Position numbers and translations under genes: made by a program | NCBI GenBank assembly: GCA_963930655.1 | Contig: OZ005619.1 | Span: 1,904,501 to 1,968,500 of the forward strand | Direction of reading: 5' to 3' | DNA: 64,000 nucleotides | Source: Myrica gale | Taxonomy: Eukaryota; Streptophyta; Magnoliopsida; Fagales; Myricaceae | Shown: positions 1 to 13,360 of the stretch, piece by piece | Numbering within the stretch: the stretch's first letter is position 1 | Layout of the letters: every line of letters starts with the position of its first letter | The notes under the pieces: generated by a model | The model's database searches: none | Seen by the model: only the letters and a program-made list of their open reading frames with translations | Told to the model about the DNA's origin: nothing

Positions 1-1271
1 AGCATATTAGAAAGAAGTCAATGCTCGAAAGTAACGCTTTCCTTAAAACTATTGATTCCAAACTAAAAATTCAAAAGAAGGTAAAATGCAACTTGGAAAA
101 CCAGAAGTAAAAGCTATAATTGGGTCAAATGATAAACCTCAAAAATCAGAAAAGAAAACACAAGTAGATCATCCAATTTGCAGTTAGAAGAAAGCCAAGG
201 ATACCTCCTAAGCACTCAGAAATGAACATGAAAAAATATTGTTAAGAGAATGAGAAAGAACGGAGTGATGACATCAATGGAACCATTCCGAAAAATTTGT
301 ATAGATCAAACGAGGAAATACTAAGAGATGCTTGTCAAAACAATTCCCAAGTATTCTGGCTCCCATTCAAATACCACATTTACCCCCAGCTAAGGAGCAC
401 ATAACCACATCCCTTGTAGCAACTATCCAAGGATCACCAACAAACAGCAACATAAAACAGAGTCTATCCTCCAGCTACATCAGAAGTAATGAGCGAATTA
501 ATGAGGTAGTATGATTACTAGTGCATCAGGGATCATAAGAGAGAAGGGAGCAAGAGGGGAGATCTCTTCAGCTTACAGAAGGAGTGAAGTTATGAAACTT
601 TGGCAAACATAAAGAGAGGAGGTATCAGATTATAAATCCTAGAACAGTACAGTGCGCTATGAGAAGCACCCTCCAGGAAAAATGTGATTCTACTGGAAGA
701 AGAAGAGGCACTATTTACTAAAGGCCAAAATGAGATCCTCCACGAAAATGCAAAGATGGTTCAACAGATCAATGGAAGAAATCTGCAGAAAATTCATCAG
801 GATATTATCCCAAAAACTCCACAAAACCATCCAAATTTCTTTTGGCATTGATATAAACTCAGCAGGACCGTATATTGTTGGAAGGCAAGGTCAAAAAGTA
901 AGGGAGAAAAGCAAATAAAACAAAAAAAAAAAAAAAGCAACAGGGCCTTTGGTTGCAGAGCGCTCTAGGTGCACTTGTAGCGAAAATGAACAAGAAGCAA
1001 GGTCAAAAGTGAAACTTGTTCAAGTAGTTCAAATATAATTGGCAGTCTGGAGAGTTGCGTCACAAGAACTTACTTCCAGAAACTTACAGAAATACAATGC
1101 AATAGAAGTCCAATGTTACTAAATAAAGTTTTCGGGAATGGGTCGAAATAACATTATTCCGATTGGAAGCTTAGACTAGCAAATAATATCTGGAAATAGT
1201 GCAAACAGCAGAGATACCAACACGCAAGTGTTCTCTACAACACCAGCAATCAGATAGGAAGGAACACTTAC
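1..1271. other. Intronic DNA of the MBD gene, no recognised exon
   Basis: This lies downstream of the donor at 1271 on the minus strand. I looked for the rest of the MBD (the expected YYV..GK.LRS.VE pattern) in minus frames and did not find it. Short open stretches at 332-514 and 730-918 on the plus strand match nothing I know. Confidence 0.5.
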
Positions 1272-1861
1272 ATGTCTGCAAACTTGGTGCTTCCTTCACC
1301 TCTAATCCGTAGCAGCCGTTGCCACCCAGGAGGGGGCTGTGCAATATTAGGCTTATCAATTGCCCACAGCCTGCTGCTATCCTGAGTAATGTCCTCTGGA
1401 TCATCACATGATATATCAGGTCGCCAGTCACGAGCTGTTTCACAGTAAAAAGGCTGTTCCAGAATGTGTTCACGTATTTCTTCATACTTTCCCTTTGTTG
1501 GTATAAGCCTCCATTTAAAACAATTGGCACACTGAACAGTGAAAGCCATTACAGATGGCAAAACGCTGGAGGATGAATTTTGAGCTGAGTATCTTCCAAA
1601 TATTGGACGTCGGGACTGAATAGAGTCAGGAACAGGTACAATTTCACCAGAACCATTAGCCAAAGGGTCATATAGTACCAACTGCTTTGAGGCTTTCTCC
1701 TTAGATTGGTCATCTTCATCCTCTGAAGAAGAGTATGAAGAAGAGGAGACATCTACCGGTTCCTTAAATGTGCTGTCTTGGCTAGCTAGGAAACTTGAAA
1801 GAGTAAAATCATTTTCTTCCCTTTCAGCCTTAAGGGATGACTTTTTAGAGGACGAGCACAT
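1272..1861 (-). CDS. CW-zinc-finger / methyl-CpG-binding-domain protein (MBD2/MBD4-like), one coding exon, gene partial
   Basis: This exon encodes about 197 residues. An acidic, serine-rich N-terminus is followed by a CW zinc finger: Cys pair in VQCANCFKWRLIP, then FYCE and DISCDDP supply the other two Cys. Next comes the start of a methyl-CpG-binding domain (PPPGWQRLLRIRGEGSTKFAD). This arrangement is known from plant MBD2/MBD4-type nuclear proteins; CW domains typically read histone H3K4 methylation and the MBD belongs to the methyl-DNA-binding family. The exon ends in a strong donor (GTAAGT, 1266-1271) after two bases of a codon. The rest of the MBD should lie in a later exon, which I could not find between 1 and 1265, so it is probably beyond the left edge. 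The start is the ATG at 1861, just after an acceptor-like CTTCAG; an alternative acceptor upstream would put some leader sequence before it. Product class is confident, exact paralogue is not. Confidence 0.85.
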
Positions 1862-3989
1862 CTGAAGAGACCCCAAAAACCTGTCAAGCATACATAAAAT
1901 CTAAGAATTTCAAAAGCTGTTAAGATATGAGGCTACCTAGTAGAACCACATCTCTTATTTTGCAGGAATTTCCAGAAGGGCAAATGACAGTGTTCAATAG
2001 TCATGACATCAAAACAACACATGAACCACGAGATTTTTCAATAACGGAGTTCCAAACGTCAGTAAAAAGTCCACATTAGAATCAGCCGTAGAGAAAGAAA
2101 TAGAATAAGAATACTTACAAATGTTTATGATATGTTATCGATGGTAACTCGGTCATGAATTATGACCAAAAATACTTATGGGGTGCAACAGAACATCAAT
2201 ATCTCAGTAAGCATTAAAGACGTGCTTGAAAACACATTCAATAGATCCATCCTAAACCCATCTCAACACTATCCGACATAACAGCAAGAAGTCAAATCTC
2301 CTCGACAAAAGCCACCTTAAACAACAGAAACTAGATGATCAAATTACATAAAACATACTCATTCTTAACCAAAAACAAAGTTTCGTGATACTTACCTGAT
2401 TTGGTCTATCTACCATACCCCTGTGAAACAGGAACAATGTAGGAGGACATGAAATACCATGCATGCAATACCAACACTATACTAGCTGAATTAGATAGGA
2501 ATATTCATCCTATACACGCAGCATGACTAAACGGTGATGCAACAAGTGTATCTTAGATAACATCTAGCAGATCCTGGGAGATGTCAGTGACAAAATCACT
2601 ACAATCTGTTCCCACATAATAGGTGCATAAACTCACACGCATGGATCCAGAACATCCATGGCATATCCATAAGGTATAAGAGAATTGGTGGCAGAAGTAA
2701 TCAATATTGAAGATGTAATTGAGGAAATTTTCACGAAAGGATCATATGCATGTCCAAAAAATGTTGGAGGAGCTGTGCCACACAGACCTCCATGTCAGCA
2801 ATAAGTCAGATCCACTACTGATTGAAGGCTCAAATGATTCGCTACTTTGTAATTATACATTCTAAGTAGCACTCTTGTTGAAATCCATATTCTTAATTGA
2901 ATTCGGAGCATTTTCAGTTCTATGGTTATCATATTCATAACTCATTATGTTCTACAAGATCTCTGATCTTGGTAGCTCATTCAGACTTCATTTGACATTT
3001 TAGAGATTGGAACAAGCTTTGGAGGCCAAATTTTTTGAAATTTGAGTTTGTTTGATTATGTGAAGCTCAATTATGATGGGTCGCACGTTGTATCATGATT
3101 CTGAAACCTGGATGTATGCAGATGTTTTGGTTAAAGAACACAAGCTTACATAAACACACGCATAATACAACCCCATAAGCTGCAGGGCAGCAAGAATCAC
3201 CAATACAAGTCATTCACGAAAAAATTTAAACCAAGTAGTGACTGATAAGGCCTATCAAATCTATCTCTTCAAATAAATCCAGTGACTCTGACCTCGTCCC
3301 TTTCAACCAGGCAGTACACTAGCAGCTATTATCTCATATTTAAGTGCTGGAAATGAGAAGGCAGCAACATCAAGAATCAATATTTTGTTACAAATTGCAA
3401 ACAAAGAAAATAAGATTTTAAAAGATCTTAGTCGCAAGTGAATCACGCTAGAAAGATACAAAATTTACAGGTACAAACAAACAATAAGACAGCCTGTATA
3501 AATCATGGGAGAAGAAACAAAATTATGAGAACCATAGAGAAAGAAACCCAAAAGGAAAAAAAAAAGAGTGGAAATTAAATCAGAAATCGCACTTACACAT
3601 ACCAGATGAGAAAACAAACATAGGTTACCACTTACTTTCTCTCCCTCTGCTTTCTCATCAAACCGCATTTTCTTTTGCTTGCAATCAAATTTCCAGACTA
3701 ACAAACAGAGCAACAAAATTTCCAAAAGCACACAGCTCGCTCTCCCAGATCAAAATGCCCGAAATAAAACCAAACATACATACATGTGCACAAACAGGGA
3801 CACATGACATAAAGTACAATGAATCACAAACGTTTAGTTACACAGAAAACAAGACAAAGTAGACAAAACAAAATAGATAGAAGAAACACTGATCTACCAA
3901 CCCAAACGTAAACCCTAGAAATAAACAAGTGCATCACCAAACATGCTCAGAAAAAATAAAAAATAAATAAAGTGCATAAGAGACTATAG

Positions 3990-4215
3990 ACACGGAGGAA
4001 GAGGGAGACAGAGGTTACGGAGATCAGGATCAGCGAATCAGAACCGTCGAAGAAGAGGAATGCGCAATGCCAGGCCGTATGATCAGTGTTGCGTAGAGTT
4101 GGTGATAATATTGTTTGCAGGTTCCTCTGCCTCGATGAGAGCCAGAGAGAGAGAGAGGAACAGAAGAGACAGGTGTACCGTGTAATGATATCCCACCTGC
4201 CGAATATGGAGGATT
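3990..4215 (-). other. Probable 5' leader exon of the MBD gene
   Basis: On the minus strand this stretch is CT-rich (runs of CTCTCT) and has no long reading frame, as expected for a plant 5' untranslated exon. It sits upstream of the MBD coding exon; the roughly 2.1 kb between them would be one or more leader introns. Position and composition are the only evidence. A cDNA is needed to place the start site. Confidence 0.4.
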
Positions 4216-4676
4216 CATCTTTACCGTTGGGTAACTTTGTTAAATAAAATGAAAAATACTTTTTTTTTCCTACAAATTATTATAGGTTATTTACTTCACA
4301 CTTTAAATATTAATTTTAACACACTGTGATTTCTAATTATTAATTTTAGACATTTTGTATTTTTTGTCAAATTTTAGACTAAAATAATGATAATACTCTT
4401 AACCAATTTACATATATTTAAAATATTATTGTCGATTAATTAATTTTTCGAAAGTATTATTATCAAATGGAGGATGCAAATTGTTTAATATCAGTAGTTG
4501 AAAGGTATAATATGTCAAAATTGGTAGTTTACGGTGCAAAGTGTCTAACATTGAAAGTTTGATAGTGCAATGTGTTAGAATTAATAATTTAGAGTGCAAT
4601 TTGTCATAGACCTAATATCATAATGTGTAAAAAGTGCATTTATCCCTTAAATAAATTTTGCAAGATTAGGAATCTT

Positions 4677-4808
4677 GATATTTTGGATCTCAATTTATTA
4701 TTTTTGTTATGTGTAGATATTATTTTTTATTTTTATTGAATTGATATTTTGGATCTCAATTTATTATTTTTGTTATGTGTAGATATTATTTATTATTTTT
4801 ATTGAATT
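4677..4808. repeat. Two-copy tandem repeat, 66-bp unit
   Basis: A 66-bp AT-rich unit beginning GATATTTTGGATCTC is present twice in a row (4677 and 4743) with only a few differences near the end of each unit. The surrounding 4240-5150 is AT-rich with MITE-like inverted fragments and no gene. Confidence 0.85.
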
Positions 4809-5152
4809 TTGATTTATTTGAAAATTTAATTATCCTTTTAAAAAGTGTTTAAAGTATAAAATGTTGATTTTATTTTAAAAAAAATCATGTGTTTAAAGTT
4901 TGAAACGTTGATTTTATGTGAGGTAGTGTTTACCTGGCATCAATTTTGGTATATATAAAATAACTACAAAATATTCTCTTCTATCAAATTATCCATTTCC
5001 ACTATAAAAAAATTCATTTGAATTATCTCTCTTTACTTTTTCACTAATTTCATAAAATCCTAAAACTATTTATATTTTAAACAAGTATCTTTATCTCTTA
5101 GATTTTAAAATTTTGAATTTCAATACTTTTAGAATATGTTTGATTTTTTTTA

Positions 5153-5973
5153 GGGTTAATGACCAAAATAGTCCCTGGGTTTTATGCCCTTTATCGATTT
5201 GGTCCCTGGATTTCCAATTTAGTCACATAAGTCCTTAGGTTATCCTCATTTATCCATTTGGTCCTTGGGTTTCCAATTTAGTCACATAAGTCCTTAAGTT
5301 ATCCTCATTTATCAATTTGGTCCCTGGGTTTCCAATTTGGTCACATAAGTCCTTAGGTTATCCTCATCTATCGATTTGATCATTCCATCCAATTTCGTCT
5401 CCTCCGTGCACAGTCATCTAACGGTGGGTCACGTCACCATCAATAACATTGCGACACGTGTATGCTTTTTTTATTATTTAAAAAAAACTCACATCCACAT
5501 GACATATTCGTAAAAAAAAAAATAATCGAACGACGAAGGGAGCCCAGATCCATGTTTTACCAAAAATCAGTCATGCCGGTCGTCTATTTTTCATGGAGCG
5601 AAGAGATATCCAATCTGAAGCCGTTGGTGATCTTTGAGATTTGAATCGTGTTGTGGATTTTCTATTCGTTGCTCTCTGTTTCCAGATTGATTTGGGGGTA
5701 GTGGCTCATTTTGATGAGACGTCAAAGTAGAAATTAGACGGAAGAACCAAATCGATAAATGAGAATAACCTAAGGACTTATGTGACCAAATTGGAAACCT
5801 AGGGACCAAATCGATAAATGAGAATAACCTAAGGACTTATGTGACCAAATTGAAAACCCAGTGACCAAATTGATAAATGAGGATAACCTAAGGACTTATG
5901 TGACCAAATTGGAAACCCAGGGACCAAATCGATAACGGGCATAAAACCCAGGGACTATTTTGGTCATTAACCC
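5153..5973. mobile_element. Foldback (MULE-like) element with long, internally repeated inverted arms
   Basis: The ends GGGTTAATGACCAAAATAG and its complement face each other, and the inverted arms reach about 220 bp. Each arm contains about three tandem units of some 60 bp (motifs TTTGGTCCCTGGG and CACATAAGTCCTTAGG). The loop at about 5400-5740 has no recognisable gene. The end sequence resembles the MULE-type ends seen elsewhere in this window, but flanking direct repeats are not clear beyond TA. Confidence 0.75.
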
Positions 5974-6681
5974 TATAACAACTTAATCTTTAATAAGTCT
6001 TCATATCAGTCAATCAAGTGTTCTAGTATTAGGTAAGCATGGTTATTTGGCTAGATTTTCTTAAAATACCAAATGATATTTTAGAAATTACATGTTTTAT
6101 TGAAAACCCTCGGAGTTGTTTATGTACAATATGTTACTGTAAAATGGTAATCACCAGACTTTTTAATGTTTGTGTTATTATTTGACGATTTACCTCATGA
6201 TTTCATATGTTTACAATTTTTTTATAGGATTCCATATGTATATAATATGATTTAATTTTTTTTATATAATTATGTAATATTTTATGGATGATTATTGCAT
6301 GATATGCGTGATGTTTTCAAATCGTGATACTCATAATTAAAAGTTACAGCATTTGTATCAATTGCAACCAAAAAGTGTACCCATAATATGTAGTTTGGTT
6401 CTTGCCCAACTAAGTTTCAAGCACTCTTCACTGCACAACCCTAACCCTATCACAAGATGTAAACTTGACTGAGGGTTATATATTTTTGGATTGAGATTTA
6501 CCATTTTTCACTGATTTTTTTTAAATTTTTAAATGTGACTTATGAAGTGCATCCTAATATAATAACTTGCTTACTGACTTGTCGAATTCACACTTTATCT
6601 TTTTTTTTTCTCAATTAGAATTGAGTGTTTATTTTTTATGCTTTCTATTTTCAAAGAGTTTTAAACAAAATATTTTTATTC

Positions 6682-6884
6682 AGTTATTATTTAAGTTTTA
6701 AATTTGGTTTTAAACTCAACCATAAGTTTTAAACTTATAGTTGAGTGTTTATTATTACAGATGAACTGAATTTTATTAATTTTAGTTATTATTTAAGTTT
6801 TAAATTTAGTTTTAAACTCGACCATAAGTTTTAAACTTATGGTTGAGTGTTTATTATTACAGATGAACTGAATTTTATTAATTT
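6682..6884. repeat. Two-copy tandem repeat, 102-bp unit
   Basis: The block starting AGTTATTATTTAAG at 6682 recurs at 6784 nearly unchanged. Each unit contains an internal inverted pair (AACTCAACCATAAG / CTTATGGTTGAG), so each could also fold into a hairpin. Confidence 0.85.
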
Positions 6885-7395
6885 TCATTGATTTTACGCA
6901 TAAAATTAACTGAGGATGAAAGAAGGGAAAAAAAAACCCTAACGGGCTTGGGAAGGGAGAAAGAGAGAGAAAAGCCCTAAACATGCTGAACTAAACGGCT
7001 CCCTTTTACGAACTCGTTAATTTTTTAAAAAAATAAAATTATTCAATGGGGTCGGAATGGGCCGAATCTCAAGAATCGACCATTCAATTTTTTTTTTAAA
7101 AATGGACTGACCCCAAACCGGCCCATATGTAAACCAACTGATTCCTCGAGCTCAATCATTTCTATTGTGCTGATCAACTTCTAAAAAGACCTATAAGAAA
7201 GGTTTGAAATTAAAGAGAACTTGTAATTGTAGCCAGAGAAAAGTAGATAAGAGGTTAGAAAAGAATAGTTATTTCAATAACTATGACATATTCTTTGTAT
7301 TTTTATTGTTGTAATTTATCTCAATACCTTTTATATGGACAGAGCCATAATAAGATATATGGAATGCAAAACGTCACATAAATGGTGAAAAAACT

Positions 7396-7580
7396 AAAAG
7401 GTGAGTAAAACCAGGAAGTATTGTAAAATCAAGAACTAGGGAAACTCAATTCTCAAGAGTTAGAAGCTTATGTTCTAATGATAACGGCACATAAAAGGTG
7501 GGAAAACCAAGAAGTATTGTAAAATCATTCGGGAAACTAAATTCTGAAGAGTTAGAAGCTTAATGTTCTAATGATAATAG
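7396..7580. repeat. Imperfect tandem duplication, about 96-bp unit
   Basis: The motifs AAAGGTG, AAGTATTGTAAAATCA, GAGTTAGAAGCTTA and GTTCTAATGATAA occur in the same order twice. The following 7580-9300, downstream of TOM7, holds no gene I can support; open stretches on the minus strand at 7560-7984 match no known family. Confidence 0.7.
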
Positions 7581-9307
7581 GAACTGCGGTAGAAACAGGC
7601 AACCACACAAAGAAATGGAACAATTCTCAGTTTTTGGCACTGAAAAAGTGGCTAAAAAAAAAGCTATCCAAATTATCATAATGAACCCTAGCACAGATGA
7701 ACCTTGGGAAAGGTTCAACATTGTGGCTTCAGGTGGAGTGTGTAAATTACCAACCATAAGGAGGGAAAACAAATTTTGGGAAAATCTCGAGTAGTGTTCA
7801 CTGTTTGGACCCAGAAGAAAACTACTCGCTCAACTGCACCAACCGACTTTTTTGCTTCAGAAGTCCATGGCTTTCCTTTCTCTTTAATTTTGCTCAGATA
7901 TGAAAGAGTTTTATAGTGGTCAGCACCTACTCCTATAAGTTTTAACAAGTTCCAATTTCTCATATTGTTTCTACAATATCTCAAGAGCCAACACGAGGCA
8001 AGAGATCATATATCAGACCAGAAAAAGGTTCAAGTTTTACTTTCCTCAGCAGGCAAAAAACACTGCTCAAACCTGCTGGGAGTGTTGTTACTTAAGAATA
8101 CTTAGTAAACAACAAAGGTAGAAAAATTATCTCAAAGAAACCACACGCATGTATCAGCGCTTCATTGTCTATCTCAGATTTCATTTGGAAGACTTAACAG
8201 ACAAAGAAAATAATACCCTCATTGTTTTCTTATTCTTTCCCCCTTTTCTGATATCTATCTGCCAATGATAGATTCTTCAATATTTCAGACCACATAAAAC
8301 AGAACCCTTCACTACCACTAAGACTGATTCTTCCAACATTCTTTTGTCGAAATAAAACATATCATCAACCTAATCAACCACGAGCACATGACAAATATCA
8401 AATCTTGGCCAGCACCGAAAAGATTATTAATCTTGGCTGACAAACAAAAAGGGGATTAAAAATATAAGCCAACAACAAATAAAGGATTCAAATCTCAGCT
8501 ACAAATTAGATATATGATAAGATGGAAAATGTTATTGCAAATGGCTGAGGTATGAATCAGTACTTCTGCTGTTCTGCACAAGAGAAGACAGAAGGCAAGT
8601 TCTTTTAAGGTAAAAATTTCCTTGAAGAACCCCAAAAAAAGCAACAAATAATTTAAAAGTTACATAGGTAATTTTCCCAAGCTTACTCCACGGCCAAACA
8701 GAGGTTACCAGTGATTCTAACTTCGTAAGAAAGCACCATCTTTAAAGCAAAGCAACTCACATAGAAGACAAGTAGATATCAAATATTTCAAAACTCAGAA
8801 AAAAATCGATTATCAAGGAAAAACATAATCAGCCTAAAGCAGGTTCAACCCGCTATGGCTGTAATCAGATTCACAGGACAAGCAATCGGACATTTTCTTT
8901 GCATTTCTTCTTTTCACCCAACACTCGAAGAAAATATAAACACAATTACAACCACAAAGTATTAAACAAAAAGAAATTATCAAAACATAATCTTAACAAT
9001 CGTAGGTATTACATCACATAAAATATACATATGATGAAGAGCTAGAATTTATATGCAGATATTAACGTAATCGCATCAGGCAACATCAAAATGCATTCAA
9101 ATAAAGAGTTAACATTCAAAATGGACTTCCTTTTATTTTCTATTCCCTAGATTCTCTCAACATACAACATAACCTAGACATACACAAACTCCATAACATA
9201 ACATAAAGCACGAACTCAAATCGCGTAGATTCGACAAATAGGCACCGACGCATGAAAGTAGAGCTCGAATCCCGATCTGGGGATTGAACAAAACAGAGGA
9301 CGAGAGA

Positions 9308-9526
9308 TCAGACGGGGCTGAGGAGCTGGGAGAGGTGGGGCTTGGGCTCAGAGTTCATGCCGATGATGATGACCAAAGGAATGAAGCCGTAGTGAGTGAT
9401 GACCTTGGCCTTCTTCACAGCCCAGGTGCTCCACTCCTTCAGATTCTGGGCCATAGATTTCTCCTCCAGCGAGGCCTTTTTGCCACTGGCCTTGCCCTTG
9501 GTCTTCAAGGCAACCTTAGACGCCAT
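9308..9526 (-). CDS. TOM7: Mitochondrial import receptor subunit TOM7
   Basis: A single-exon gene of 72 codons. TOM7 is a small tail-embedded subunit of the translocase of the outer mitochondrial membrane, which imports nuclear-encoded precursors; it modulates assembly of the TOM core around TOM40. The N-terminal third is Lys/Ser-rich and faces the cytosol ([12 protein letters not shown]). Then comes [19 protein letters not shown], the family's signature, one membrane span (about residues 45-60), and the conserved tail [12 protein letters not shown]. Length matches plant TOM7 (about 75 aa). An upstream in-frame ATG at 9667 would add 47 non-conserved residues, so I chose the ATG at 9526, where similarity begins. 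Confidence 0.96.
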   Translation of the reverse strand: MASKVALKTKGKASGKKASLEEKSMAQNLKEWSTWAVKKAKVITHYGFIPLVIIIGMNSEPKPHLSQLLSPV

Positions 9527-11559
9527 TGATTTTCCCCCTTTTTCCTCCGTCGGATTCTCTCTCTGCATGTGATGTTTTGTGTTGTGCAGACCTAAAACCC
9601 TAATTATCGAGATTTTATTATGAGTGCCGAATCTCTCACAACACACAGAGTCTGATCGGGCAGTCACAGCCGTCGATCTTCTTTGCTATTTATTTTTCGT
9701 CCTAAGGGCAAAATCTACTCCTTTCGTTTATTTATTTATATTATTCAAGATAAATAAACATTTCGTTTTTTTTGTTAAGTGTTAACTTGTCAATTCATCC
9801 TTAGTAACAGTCCACGTGTTTTCATACTGACAAAATAATTCTAATAGTTTTAACTTGAACAAATTAGTCAATATATTCAGCAAATTGTTGCATTATGATC
9901 CCTCCATCAATTCTTGGTAAAGTCATTCGAGCATGCTAATCTGTCAATAATTTACCACATAGACATTGATGAACTGACAATTTTCACACGTGAAATGTCA
10001 CCTCACATAATATTTAAAAAATAAATTAATTTACTAACGTAAAAAACAAAAGATTCTAATGCCCTAAACATACCACCAAATCACATTACCTTCACTGAGA
10101 AACCTTCCTCTTCACTGAGAAACTTCTCATTCGCATTATTAATTGATTTCTCCACTTCCACTTCCGTTCCCCCTTCACCTCCACTTCCCTTCCTCCCAAA
10201 TCATCGAAATCTCCCACTTCACCTATTATTTCCTTTTTTTTTTAATTTCTCGCACATCACGCATCGAGTGGTGGTCCACCAGTGCGTAGACGTGACCTTC
10301 AGGCTTCCTTGAAGACTTCCTTGACAGATTCGAACCCAGGAAAGTATTTTTTTGCTGCTCCAGGTATTTAGCTAGCTCGTTATGGTCGAACTCCTTTGGT
10401 GTTGAGAATTTCCTTTGTTATTGAATATTAGAGGTGCTCAACTTATTGGTGAAGCACTGGAACATGACATTTCATATCCACTATTTTCTCCTGATGACTG
10501 AACATGAATGGCATGGTGAATATTGTACTGTTGACTTTGAGTGTATATGTTTCGATGATTTGCAATTTTAACTGAATAGTTGGCTTCGAGTTTATATTGA
10601 TTTAATTGAACTGTTGGCTTTGGAGTATATATGTTTGGGTGATCTGCAATTTTGTAGTGTATACCGTTTTGACTTCATCACGCATTTAAATGTAGAACTA
10701 GTTACATTTATTACATCTCATGAGTAGCAAATAGCATAGTGAATAACCAGTTAATTTATTACATCTCATGAGTAGCAAAGTTTATTTGTACTGCTTTATT
10801 GGAATAATTAGCATAGTTTATTATATAATCAATTCTGTAATTTTAACAGCTAATAATTAGCATACTTTATTCAGAATTTGTTTGATTGTTGTTAAGGTAA
10901 CCATTTAACATTGATTAGTCTATTTGGTTTGTGTTTGTCTATTTTTGCAGAGACAGTCTGACTTGTAATTTCTTTCAGTGGGTGGAGCTACCAATATGTC
11001 CACGCGGTTAAATTTTTTTGCCAATTATTATTAAGAAGACGAAGACAATGGAAGACCAATTCCGAAAACAGGATCTTGAAATGTTGTTTGGTTGGATCTT
11101 GGATATTCTTTTTTGATGTTCTCATAAGCATTGGTGTTTGGTGTAGATGGGGGGTTAGCCTTTGATGTTAGTATATTTGATAGTCCATTTAGGAAGCCAA
11201 CCGTGTATTTGAATGCAATATCATGTATGAATTTGAACGTTGTTCTGTTTTATTTGATAAGTTAGTGTATTTGGTTGTTCTGGTTTATTATTTCTGGTTG
11301 GCCTGAGGGTAATGTAAAATATCATGTTCTATGCATATTAGTATCCATTTCATTGGAGAAAATCCTGCTCATTTACTTTGGTTCATAGAATTATTTTGGC
11401 AAGCAAATTGATACTTGAAAGCGAAGCCCAATGAGACCAAATTTAATTGACAATAGAAGACGTTTGGTGTATAATGAGCAGAGCATATTGTCCCTACAAA
11501 ACACCTTTTAAAGTAAACACGTATACTTTTACATAGACTCCATTTCTGCAAACCTGTAT

Positions 11560-11900
11560 CCACTGCATATAGTATCAATTTCTGGAAACCATTAAATATA
11601 GTATCCATTACATAAAAGTTCATTTCTGCAAACCTGTATCCATTACAAAGTATGACAAAACACAATCAAAATGTGTTCAAACAGAGTTCACAAAATACTT
11701 TTAGAATCTATCAACAAGTCTGCCCAACACTACAATCTGCAGGTTTCACAAAAAACTTTCAACAAGTCTGCCCATTACAACAAATTTCACAACATCATGT
11801 ACTAAAGCACAACCAACACTACAATTTGCCCAATTGCACAGATTTCACAAAAATACTTCAACGTATCTGTCCAACGAAAGAATGGCAGCATGAGGTTCTC
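11560..11900. repeat. Diverged short tandem repeats inside the MuDR element
   Basis: Two related series lie side by side: CATTTCTGCAAACCTGTATCCA repeats at about 11545-11650, then blocks with TTTCACAAAA.ACTT and CAACAAGTCTGCCC at about 11685-11880. They are non-coding as far as I can see. The rest of the element interior (10020-11540 and 11900-12400) shows no recognisable gene. Confidence 0.6.
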
Positions 11901-12405
11901 GGTGGGGCTCCTTCACGGGGGGGAAAAGATTTAGTTCAAAGAAGATTGGTTCAAAGGTAACCAAAGGGACGACCCATATTTATCTTCCCATATCCAATGG
12001 ACAAGATACAAACACCTCATTTAATGACGAAAACCGGCTCATGCTTCGCTTGGTCCAATTGGAGCACAGCTTGGCTCAGCCAGCACTCTTTGTTTTTTTT
12101 TTCTTCGTCTTCTCGTCAACGCTCTAGCCTTCCCCTCTCTCCTTCCCTTTTCGTGAACACTATACGAAGACCGAAACCAATCTGAAGGAGAAGAAGACTC
12201 AATGGTAAACCCATATCACTTTCGACCCTCATCAAATGTGTTCGGTTGTACATGTAATGGTGATTGTTGAAATGATTGATACAACTATTGGGATTTTGTA
12301 GATTGGGATTACGATCTCGCAGCAACTGTTTGAAGTTTCATTTAGTAGGCGTTTTAGATGTTTGATGTTATGGAATGTGATGTTGGATTGATATTTATAG
12401 GCATT

Positions 12406-13360
12406 TTAGGTGATCCAAAAGTGATTGGGACAATTATGTATAGTATATTGGAACCTGTTATTTTGTGGCCAACAACATGTGGTCCCTCGTTCATTAACTG
12501 AAATCTTGATTAGGTTCCAGCTTGCTTCTTCTGTGGTATGCAGTGTTTCTTCTGACAGTGACTTTGAGTGTAGCCCTTGAAGCTGGTTGGGTTGATACAG
12601 CCCTTGTTGAATCTTGATTAGGTTGAGAGGCAAATCTTGACCCAAGTCCGAGATCAATGTCTCAAGGAACCAAGTCCAATTGTCCTTTGTTTCTACCTCA
12701 ACTGCTGTCATCGCAATCAGATACATATTATCATTTGCATCTCTTGAAACGGCTGTCAAAAGTTGTCCCTTGAATGGGCCCTTCAAGAAGCACCCACCGA
12801 GTCCGATCAAGGGCCTACAACCCTCCTTAAAATCCACATTTCATTGCACCCAACAAAACATAGCATCGCTGAAAAGTGGGTGTCAATTCTGGAGGCAACC
12901 TCTCAAATTTCACCAGAACACAGCTGCCTCTGTTGGTCTCTCTCAAGGTAGCTGCGTAGTCCCAGAGTTGTTGATATTGCTCTGAATGATTTCCAAACAC
13001 TCGAGCTCGTGCATTTCTCCTAGCACGATACACTTGTCCATCACTGACATCGACTTTCCACGTCCTCTTCACTTGTTGAGTTATGGACTCTACTGGCATG
13101 TTGGCTTGTGTCTTGAACTATTCTAAGTACTTGTTCATGATAAACCTAGATCCCACGAGCGAGCTTCGATACTTCTTCGTGCATCGATGGTTACCATGGT
13201 AACTCCTGACTTAGAATGTCATCTCTCCCTTCATCCACCGAGCGTATACTCTGTACTTGCAACGTGGTGCATCCCGACATACGACAATCACCTTATCCGA
13301 ACAATTCTTCTTAAATCGTATGTCTTTGCCCTTCGCTTACGATGGCAGAAATCCGAAAGA
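12406..13360 (-). pseudogene. MULE transposase pseudogene
   Basis: Minus-strand translation gives, in order, a MuDR N-terminal zinc-binding region (about 13200-13345: VVCRDAPRCKYRVYARW followed by HGNHRCTKKYRSSLVGSRF), the linker MNKYLE, the VDVSDGQVYRARR helix region and the MULE catalytic domain (GLGGCFLKG, GQLLTAVSRDANDNMYLIA, then NWTWFLETLISDLG). Stop codons interrupt the protein after GEMTF and after NKYLE, and after SDLG the frame no longer matches the family. It therefore cannot make a working transposase. Catalytic-domain identity is clear; the C-terminal half and SWIM zinc finger are missing. Confidence 0.9.

Noticed and set aside
700-900. Possible second MBD exon on the minus strand (reading VYINAKRNLDGFVEFLG)
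   Set aside because: The resemblance to the MBD pattern is weak, stop codons interrupt it, and no splice acceptor fits the phase left by the exon ending at 1272.
7560-7984. Minus-strand open frames downstream of TOM7
   Set aside because: No family similarity, no consistent splice sites, and part overlaps a tandem repeat.
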